DNA of 13,957 bases from Planctomycetota bacterium. Lineage in GTDB: Bacteria > Planctomycetota > Planctomycetia > Pirellulales > UBA1268. The stretch is from the NCBI GenBank assembly GCA_027622795.1, contig JAQBZA010000037.1:1-13957 (forward strand). The letters are read 5' to 3'. Numbering within the stretch: the stretch's first letter is position 1; each line of letters opens with the position of its first letter. This document shows, one piece after another, positions 5,830-12,027 of this stretch. Made by a program: the position numbers and the translations under genes. The notes beneath the pieces are model-generated. The model made no database searches and was not told the DNA's origin. It saw only the letters and a list, made by a program, of their open reading frames with translations.

Positions 5830-7527
5830 GGTGCGGGCAGCCAGGCGGTGAGGAGAGAGGGGACCAATCAGGAGAAGATGGCGGGCCGACACCGTGCGTG
5901 TTTCGGCGACCACACCGTGGCTGGCTGGGATCGCGTTTGCCAACTCGTCGAACAGGTGGCTGCTCACGATGAGCCGGGCATCGGGGGCTGTGGTCAGGTG
6001 TCGTGTTACATCATCCGGAGTCTCCAGCGTCTGTAAGGGCACACCGGCGTAGAAGACAATACTTGGGGGCGTACGGCGGAAGCTGGCCACCGCTTCGAGT
6101 GATGCCGTGCTAGCTCGAGCCTGGAGGAACAGGGATTGCGGCGTGGCCGCCTGGCCGATCTGCGGCGCGACAACCGCGGCCAGGAGCAGACAGAGCAGCC
6201 CGCCTGACGCCGCGATGGCGGCCAACGTCTCACGCGGTCGCCCCGCCAGTGTGGCCCGCCAGCCGAATGCCGCGCCGAGCATTGGCACGAGGCCGACCAT
6301 GCCCATCCACTCCGCTCCCGGCGCCCAGCGACGGGCAACCAGCGAAAGGGCGATGGCGATCGCGGCGCCGCTGGCCAGCACGACGGCAAAGCCGATCTGC
6401 ATGATGATCGCGGCCGCCCACTGCGGACGACGGCTCCATGCGAGCCAGCCGATCGCACCTCGCTGCCAGGCATCAAGAAAGCAGGCGGTGGCCAGGGCGA
6501 GCGCAGGGTAGGCCGGCCACACGTAGCCGGGAAGCTTCGTGCCGGCCAGCGACAGGATGCCGACCCAGGCCCCGGCCCAGCAGGCGAGCAGCTGCATCGG
6601 CACTCGCTGCGGGTGATCGGTGTGCCGCAGCGTCGCCACCGTATTGACAAGCATCGCTACCAGCACGAGTGACCAGGGGAAAAGGCCGATGCCGATCACG
6701 ATCGGGTAGTAGGCCAGCGAGCCGGAATGGCCCTCCATCGGTGCGGCAAAGCGGCCGACGTTGTGGACGAGAAAAAATCCCCGCAGCCACTCGCCATCGG
6801 TGCGGATCGTCACCCAGGCATACCAGGGGAGAGCGACAGCAAGCATCGTGGCTGTGACCGTCAGCGGTCTCAGGCCGGCAAGCATCTCGCGGAGTGATGG
6901 CCGCGGGGTGGACCACCCACGGACCACTGTGAAGGCCACGCAGGCGGCAGCAGGGATCACGAAGCCGATCGGCCCCTTGGCGAGCACGGCGGCGCCACAT
7001 GTGGCACCGATCGCGATCGCTCCCCACAGAGAAAGTCGCACATCGTCGCGGCCCGAACCGACGCGAGCACTCTCTCGAGCAAAACAAAAAAGCGTGAGCG
7101 TGGTGAAGAACACGAGCGGCGCATCGGGCGTGGAGGCGCGGCCGCCCACGGTCGTCCAGATGCAGGTGGCCATCACGATGCCGCCGAGCAGGCCGACGGC
7201 GGGACTGAAGAGGATCACCCCGAGCCGCCATGTGAGCAGGCAGGTGCCGATCGTCAGCACCACGGATCCGATCCGGACGCCGGTTTCGGTGCGGCCGCAG
7301 ACGGTCATCCCGGCGATGTGCAGCCAGTTGACCAGCGGTGGCTTTTCGATCCGCAGTCGGCCATCGAAGGTCGGCACCACCCAGTCATTTGAATCCAGCA
7401 TGGCAACCGAGCAGGCAGCGTTTTTGGGCTCGTCGTCATCCCACAACGGCGTCGCGCCAAGCCTTGTGAGGAGCACGATGCCGGCCACGCCAGCGACGAT
7501 CCAGCCGTGAAACCGTGGGTGGGGCAT
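5776..7527 (-). CDS. ArnT-like family 39 glycosyltransferase
   Basis: The protein is a 583-residue polytopic membrane protein. After the first helix (about 8-24), the first external loop contains PLWDDDEPKNAAC (27-39) and FDGRLRIEKPPLVNWL (54-69). This is the acidic-loop and EKPP signature of the GT39/ArnT/PMT superfamily, in which an Asp of the D/E cluster is catalytic. GGRASTPDAPLVFF is a second family motif. Many hydrophobic helices follow, then a soluble C-terminal part containing RRTPPSIVFYAGVPLQ. Such enzymes transfer a sugar from a polyprenyl-phosphate donor to lipid or protein on the periplasmic face. Acceptor and sugar cannot be told from sequence. A TTG at 7536 is an alternative start; no Shine-Dalgarno sequence is evident for either. 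Its last 54 bp overlap the end of the peroxidase gene on the other strand. Confidence 0.87.
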   Translation of the reverse strand: MPHPRFHGWIVAGVAGIVLLTRLGATPLWDDDEPKNAACSVAMLDSNDWVVPTFDGRLRIEKPPLVNWLHIAGMTVCGRTETGVRIGSVVLTIGTCLLTWRLGVILFSPAVGLLGGIVMATCIWTTVGGRASTPDAPLVFFTTLTLFCFARESARVGSGRDDVRLSLWGAIAIGATCGAAVLAKGPIGFVIPAAACVAFTVVRGWSTPRPSLREMLAGLRPLTVTATMLAVALPWYAWVTIRTDGEWLRGFFLVHNVGRFAAPMEGHSGSLAYYPIVIGIGLFPWSLVLVAMLVNTVATLRHTDHPQRVPMQLLACWAGAWVGILSLAGTKLPGYVWPAYPALALATACFLDAWQRGAIGWLAWSRRPQWAAAIIMQIGFAVVLASGAAIAIALSLVARRWAPGAEWMGMVGLVPMLGAAFGWRATLAGRPRETLAAIAASGGLLCLLLAAVVAPQIGQAATPQSLFLQARASTASLEAVASFRRTPPSIVFYAGVPLQTLETPDDVTRHLTTAPDARLIVSSHLFDELANAIPASHGVVAETRTVSARHLLLIGPLSPHRLAARTSLRACRLDGRHQFRVVR

Positions 7528-7581
7528 GGTGGGCAAATGAGCGAGAAGAAGGCCGGTTGGCCAGCAGAGAACGGGGGCGGG

Positions 7582-7610
7582 AGCGTAGGAGGCCGAGGCC
7601 CCGCAGTCAA
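7582..7610 (-). promoter_or_regulatory. Candidate promoter for the glycosyltransferase gene
   Basis: Read on the minus strand, TTGACT (7610 to 7605) is separated by exactly 17 bp from TACGCT (7587 to 7582). The -35 matches five of six consensus positions; the -10 is weaker. A transcript would start near 7575, about 48 nt upstream of the ATG at 7527. It is back to back with the gyrA promoter. Confidence 0.4.
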
Positions 7611-7659
7611 GCCTGTGAAACGATACGGAAACCCCTGCCCCGCGGAGACTTGCAGCCGG

Positions 7660-7687
7660 TTGACCGCCTGCCTGGCACGGGTATCTT
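7660..7687 (+). promoter_or_regulatory. Candidate promoter for gyrA
   Basis: TTGACC (7660-7665) is followed after 16 bp by TATCTT (7682-7687), matching five and four of six sigma-70 consensus positions. Transcription would begin near 7694, leaving a leader of about 48 nt to the proposed TTG start at 7742. No operator is obvious. Gyrase promoters are often supercoiling-sensitive, but nothing here shows that directly. Confidence 0.5.
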
Positions 7688-7724
7688 CAAGCGTTCCGGA
7701 CCGCCTGCGGGCCGGGTTTCCTCG

Positions 7725-7733
7725 AGGTGGGAG
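7725..7733 (+). promoter_or_regulatory. Ribosome binding site favouring the TTG start of gyrA
   Basis: AGGTGGGAG lies about 8 nt before TTG 7742. The other candidate start, GTG 7727, is inside this purine-rich stretch and has no Shine-Dalgarno sequence of its own upstream. The site therefore argues for 7742 as the start. Confidence 0.5.
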
Positions 7734-7741
7734 AGTGCCCC

Positions 7742-10495
7742 TTGGCAGATGACATCGATGCGGCAGGTGATGGCAACGGGGCTGGCGACGGCGCCGCTGG
7801 TGGGCAGCCTGCCGCCGACGGCATGCGTGATAGCGCCGGCGGCCGGCTGATCGAACTGCCGATCGAGCAGGAGCTGAAAGACAGCTACCTCACCTACGCG
7901 ATGAGCGTGATCGTGAGCCGTGCGCTCCCCGACGTCCGCGACGGGCTCAAGCCCTCGCAGCGGCGGATCCTCGTCGCCATGAATGATCTCAATCTCTCTC
8001 CCGGGGCGTCGAGGGTGAAGTGCGCCAAGATCTCCGGCGACACCAGCGGCAACTATCACCCCCACGGCGAGAGTGTGATCTATCCCACGCTCGTCCGCAT
8101 GGCGCAGGAATGGAACATGCGGCATGTGCTCGTCGACAAGCAGGGCAACTTCGGATCGATCGCCGGCCTCCCCGCCGCCGCCATGCGATACACCGAAGCC
8201 CGGCTCTCACCAATCGCGGCGCTGATGCTCGACGATCTGAGCCTCGACACGGTCGACTTTGTGCCGACCTATGACGAGCGAAATACCGAACCGGTTGTGC
8301 TGCCGAGCCGGTTTCCCAATCTCGTCGTCAACGGCGCCGGCGGCATCGCCGTCGGTATGGCCACCAGCATCCCGCCCCACAATCTTGGCGAAGTCTGCCG
8401 GGCGCTGGTGGCCTTGATCGACAACCCCGCGGTCTCGATGGCCGAGTTGCTCGAAATCGTGCCCGGCCCCGATTTCCCGACCGGCGGCATCGTGATGGGC
8501 CGCGAGGCGCTGATCCGCGGCTACCTCACCGGCCGGAGCACGATCACGTTGCGGGCGCGGGCCCATGTGGAGGAGTTTGGCAAGAACCGCAACCGCATCG
8601 TTGTCACCGAGATTCCCTACCAGCAGACCCGCGACGCGATCGAGGAGAAGATCGCCGACCTCGTCAACGACGATCGCATCAAGGGGATCTCCGCGATCCG
8701 CAACGAGAGCGATCTCAAGGAACCCGTGCGGCTGGTGCTCGAACTCAAGCGGGATGCCGATCCCGACGTAGTGCTCAACCAGCTCTATCAGTTTTCGCCG
8801 CTCCAGACCTCGTTTTCACTGATCTTCCTGGCGCTGGTCGACGGCAAGCCGCGGATTCTCTCCCTCAAGAACATGCTGGAGGAGTTTCTCCGGCACCGCA
8901 CCACCGTCATCCGCCGCCGCACGCAGCACCTGCTGGCCAAAGCCCGTAGTCGCAAGCACACGCTCGAAGGCCTGCTCGTCGCGTTGGCCAATATCGACGA
9001 GGTGATCCGGATCATCCGCAGTTCGACGTCGCAGGCCGAGGCAAAGGAGCGGCTCGTGGCGCTCCAAACGCCGGCGGCCCTCCTCGAGCGGGCACTGGGG
9101 GCCGAAGGCTTTGCCGTGCTGGTGGAGGAAAAGGGGGCGGCCGAAAGCTATGGCCTCACGCCCGTGCAGGCCGACGCCATCCTCCGGCTCACGCTGGGCC
9201 AGTTGGTCAATCTCGAGCAGGAGAAGCTCACCGGTGAACACCGCGACCTGCTGGCCAAGATTTCCGAGTTTCGTCGCATTCTTTCGAGCGAGGCCAACAT
9301 CAAGGCGCTCATTCGCCAGGATCTGGTCGATCTCGAGGGCAAGCATGCCGATGACCGGCGGACCGAGATCAGCGGTGAGGCGGCCGACATCCGCGACATG
9401 GCCGAGTTGATCACCGAGGCCACGATGGTGGTGACGATCAGCCGCGCCGGCTATGTGAAGCGGACGGCGGCCGACGTCTATCGGGCCCAGCGCCGCGGCG
9501 GCAAGGGAATCAAGGGCACGAGCACCGACGAGGAAGATCCGATCGAGCACCTCTTCGTCGCCAGCACCCACGACTGGCTGCTCGTCTTCACGACCCTCGG
9601 CAAGGTGTTTTCGATGCGGGTCTTCGAACTGCCGGAGCTGGCGCGAGACGCCAAGGGCCGGGCCCTCGTCAACTTGCTCGAATTCGAGACCGGGGAGAAG
9701 GTGGCCGACTGCCGCGCTGTCTCCGGCTTTGAAGACCCAGATCAATATCTCCTGCTGGCGACTCGCAGCGGCCTCGTGAAGAAGACGGCGCTCGAACAGT
9801 ATCGCCGCCGCCGCACCAAGGGCCTGATCGCCGTGAAGCTCAAGGAGGGCGACGAACTGGTCGACGCGGTGGTGACCAAGCCGGGTGACGAACTCGTGCT
9901 CGCGACGGCCAAGGGGATGGCGATCCGCTTCTCCGAGTCGGATGCCCGTCCAATGGGCCGCGACACGAGCGGCGTGCGGGGCATCAAGCTAGGGGCAGGC
10001 GATCGGCTTGTCGGCATGGTGGTGGCCGATCCCGACGCAACGCTCCTCACGGTGTGCGAACATGGCTACGGCAAGCGGACGCCATTTGGCGCCGGGACAC
10101 CGCTTTCCGGGCCCGCACCGGGCGAGGAGGGTGGGGCAGCCGATTCGGAGGCTCCGGAAACCGCCGAGGGGAGCGATGATGGCGATGCTGACGGCTCGTC
10201 AGGTATGCGGTATCGCACTCAGCGGCGTGGTGGCAAAGGCATTCGTGATATCAAGGCCACGGCGCGCAATGGGAAGGTCGTGTCGATCGTGGCAGTGCGG
10301 GACGATGATCAGGTGCTCATGATGACCGCCCGCGGCAAGATCCAGCGGGTGAATGTCAAGGAGATCCGCCCCATGGGCCGCAACACGCAAGGCGTTCGCA
10401 TCATGCGGCTCGATGATGGCGATACGCTCGCCGCGATGGTGACGGCGCCGCCGAGCGAGCAGGAAGAAGCCGATACGCCCCCCCTGCAGGAGTGA
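7742..10495 (+). CDS. gyrA: DNA gyrase subunit A
   Basis: From TTG 7742 the protein is 917 residues (E. coli 875). GyrA cuts and rejoins DNA and, with GyrB, introduces negative supercoils. The breakage-reunion domain begins around RLIELPIEQELKDSYLTYAM. The active-site Tyr is Y150 in AAAMRYTEARLSP, equivalent to E. coli Tyr122. The quinolone region reads HPHGESVIYPTLVRM, with Ser at position 83 but Pro (P115) where E. coli has Asp87. The C-terminal wrapping domain has two exact GyrA boxes, QRRGGKG at 583-589 and 827-833, which marks it as gyrase, not topoisomerase IV. About 40 acidic Gly/Ala-rich residues (782-821, bases 10085-10204) are inserted just before the second box, where Bacillus GyrA has only a few. 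The N-terminus has an extra 30-residue low-complexity lead. The start could instead be GTG 7727. gyrB is not in the window; ugd follows 9 bp downstream. Confidence 0.97.
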   Translation: MADDIDAAGDGNGAGDGAAGGQPAADGMRDSAGGRLIELPIEQELKDSYLTYAMSVIVSRALPDVRDGLKPSQRRILVAMNDLNLSPGASRVKCAKISGDTSGNYHPHGESVIYPTLVRMAQEWNMRHVLVDKQGNFGSIAGLPAAAMRYTEARLSPIAALMLDDLSLDTVDFVPTYDERNTEPVVLPSRFPNLVVNGAGGIAVGMATSIPPHNLGEVCRALVALIDNPAVSMAELLEIVPGPDFPTGGIVMGREALIRGYLTGRSTITLRARAHVEEFGKNRNRIVVTEIPYQQTRDAIEEKIADLVNDDRIKGISAIRNESDLKEPVRLVLELKRDADPDVVLNQLYQFSPLQTSFSLIFLALVDGKPRILSLKNMLEEFLRHRTTVIRRRTQHLLAKARSRKHTLEGLLVALANIDEVIRIIRSSTSQAEAKERLVALQTPAALLERALGAEGFAVLVEEKGAAESYGLTPVQADAILRLTLGQLVNLEQEKLTGEHRDLLAKISEFRRILSSEANIKALIRQDLVDLEGKHADDRRTEISGEAADIRDMAELITEATMVVTISRAGYVKRTAADVYRAQRRGGKGIKGTSTDEEDPIEHLFVASTHDWLLVFTTLGKVFSMRVFELPELARDAKGRALVNLLEFETGEKVADCRAVSGFEDPDQYLLLATRSGLVKKTALEQYRRRRTKGLIAVKLKEGDELVDAVVTKPGDELVLATAKGMAIRFSESDARPMGRDTSGVRGIKLGAGDRLVGMVVADPDATLLTVCEHGYGKRTPFGAGTPLSGPAPGEEGGAADSEAPETAEGSDDGDADGSSGMRYRTQRRGGKGIRDIKATARNGKVVSIVAVRDDDQVLMMTARGKIQRVNVKEIRPMGRNTQGVRIMRLDDGDTLAAMVTAPPSEQEEADTPPLQE

Positions 10496-10504
10496 GTGGT
10501 CGTC

Positions 10505-11821
10505 ATGCAAATTTCGGTTGTGGGCACGGGGTATGTCGGACTGGTGACAGGCACATGTCTGGCCGACAGTGGCAACGCGGTTACCTGCCTCGATATCAAT
10601 GCCGAGAAGATCGCACGGCTGAGGCGGGGCGAGATTCCGATCTACGAGCCGGGCCTGGAAGAGATGGTCACGCGGAATACTGTGGCGGGGCGGCTGCGAT
10701 TCACGACCGATACGCCCGAGGCGATTCAGGACGCGGAGGTGGTGTTTCTGGCCGTCGGTACTCCGCCACGTGACGACGGGTCGGCCGATCTCTCGGCCTT
10801 GTGGAGTGTGGTTGACTCAATCGCTCCGCACCTTGGTGATCAGGCCGTGGTTGTTACCAAGAGCACTGTGCCGGTGGGCACCTGCGCCGGGATCGAGCGG
10901 CGGCTGAGGGAGCGGCTGGGACGCGACTGTCGGGTGGCAAGCAATCCGGAGTTTCTCAAGGAAGGGGCCGCGATCGAGGATTTCCAGAAACCCGACCGCG
11001 TGGTCGTGGGCGTGCGGACGGCCGACGTGGGCGACCTGCTTCGTGGTCTCTACCTGCCGTTTCTTCGTACAGAGAATCCCTTTCTTGTGATGTCGCCCGA
11101 GAGTTCGGAGATGACGAAGTATGTCGCCAACGCCCTGCTGGCGACGAAGATCTCGTTTATCAATGAGGTGGCAAATCTCTGCGAGCGGATGGAGGCCGAC
11201 ATTGACGACGTCCGGCGTGGCATTGGCCACGACAGCCGAATCGGGTTTGCCTTTCTGTTTCCCGGCGCCGGCTACGGCGGCAGTTGCTTCCCGAAAGACG
11301 TGCAGGCGCTCGCCGCGATGGCCCGTGACAAGGGAGTAAGCCCGCGGATCCTCTCAGCGGTGCACGAGACCAACCTGGCCCAGAAACAGGTGCTGGGACA
11401 CAAGGTGGCCGCCCACTTTGGGGGAGACCTCGAGGGGCGGGCGATCACCATCTGGGGCCTCGCCTTCAAGCCACGGACTGATGACATCCGCGACGCGCCA
11501 TCTCTTGATTTGATTGCGCAACTTCTGGCCGGCGGGGCGCGGGTGACCGTGTTTGACCCGGAGGCGATGGAAAACGTGCGGGAGATTCATGGAGATCGGC
11601 TAGTCTATGCCCCGTCCGCGATGGAGGCCCTCGACGGAGCCGAATGCCTCGTGATCGTGACGGAGTGGGGCGACTTCCGCGGGCCCGACTTTGACGATAT
11701 GGCCCGTCGCATGAAGAACCGTATGATCATCGACGGACGAAACCTGTATCAGCCACAGGAACTGGCCCGCCGCGGCTTTGCCTACGATTGCATCGGCAAA
11801 CTTCCCGTCAATGGCAGTTGA
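10505..11821 (+). CDS. ugd: UDP-glucose 6-dehydrogenase
   Basis: The protein is 438 residues, the usual bacterial length. It oxidises UDP-glucose to UDP-glucuronate with two NAD+ in the cytoplasm, supplying glucuronate and derived sugars for surface polysaccharides. The NAD-binding Rossmann motif is VVGTGYVG (5-12), followed by Asp30 at the end of strand 2. TKSTVPVGT (118-126) and NPEFLKEGAAIEDF (147-160) are family signatures. Lys205 in TKYVANALLATK and the catalytic nucleophile Cys261 in GAGYGGSCFPKD are in place. WGLAFKPRTDDIRDAPS marks the C-terminal UDP-binding domain. The ATG at 10505 was chosen over GTG 10496 because AGGAG (10488-10492) is 12 nt from the ATG but too close to the GTG. 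The spacing to gyrA implies co-transcription. A GDP-mannose dehydrogenase is less likely given the length and motifs. Confidence 0.95.
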   Translation: MQISVVGTGYVGLVTGTCLADSGNAVTCLDINAEKIARLRRGEIPIYEPGLEEMVTRNTVAGRLRFTTDTPEAIQDAEVVFLAVGTPPRDDGSADLSALWSVVDSIAPHLGDQAVVVTKSTVPVGTCAGIERRLRERLGRDCRVASNPEFLKEGAAIEDFQKPDRVVVGVRTADVGDLLRGLYLPFLRTENPFLVMSPESSEMTKYVANALLATKISFINEVANLCERMEADIDDVRRGIGHDSRIGFAFLFPGAGYGGSCFPKDVQALAAMARDKGVSPRILSAVHETNLAQKQVLGHKVAAHFGGDLEGRAITIWGLAFKPRTDDIRDAPSLDLIAQLLAGGARVTVFDPEAMENVREIHGDRLVYAPSAMEALDGAECLVIVTEWGDFRGPDFDDMARRMKNRMIIDGRNLYQPQELARRGFAYDCIGKLPVNGS

Positions 11822-11858
11822 CGGATGCTGGCAATGGGAGATAAGCCCTGCACGAAAA

Positions 11859-11879
11859 CTTTCGCAAGCCTGCGAGAAG
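11859..11879 (+). other. Small hairpin downstream of ugd
   Basis: TCGCA (11862-11866) pairs with TGCGA (11871-11875) around loop AGCC, and CTT (11859-11861) can pair with AAG (11877-11879) across a one-base bulge. No T-run follows, so it is not an intrinsic terminator by itself. It may protect or process the ugd 3' end. Confidence 0.3.
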
Positions 11880-11898
11880 GCCGGCACGGCCCTGGCGT

Positions 11899-11929
11899 CC
11901 GTCGATCTCGTCGTTTGACGGTCTTTTTT
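11899..11929 (+). terminator. Possible intrinsic terminator after gyrA-ugd
   Basis: CCGTC (11899-11903) pairs with GACGG (11917-11921) across a 13-nt loop, followed directly by TCTTTTTT (11922-11929). The stem is only five GC-rich base pairs, so termination might be partial. It lies 77 bp past the ugd stop. Its second arm and T-run overlap the promoter of the next gene. Confidence 0.4.
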
Positions 11930-11943
11930 GCGACGGGTACAGT
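11915..11943 (+). promoter_or_regulatory. Candidate promoter for hppA
   Basis: TTGACG (11915-11920) and TACAGT (11938-11943) are exactly 17 bp apart, matching five and four of six sigma-70 consensus positions. Transcription would start near 11950, giving a leader of about 78 nt before the GTG at 12028. The spacer contains the T-run of the terminator-like hairpin, so read-through from gyrA-ugd and initiation at hppA use the same DNA. Confidence 0.5.
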
Positions 11944-12027
11944 TCGCGGTTTCTGACGGCCTGTGAATCGCGTCCGAACTTGCCACCGGTCTCCGCTCAC
12001 CTTTCCTCGTATGGAGTTCATCGCATC

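Noticed and set aside
7100..7510. Plus-strand open frame opposite the glycosyltransferase N-terminal half
   Set aside because: It is antisense to the acidic-loop and EKPP motifs of the family 39 enzyme and encodes a low-complexity Pro/Ser/Thr-rich sequence.
8816..9745. 309-residue open frame antisense to gyrA
   Set aside because: It lies wholly within conserved gyrA coding sequence on the other strand and shows no recognisable domain.
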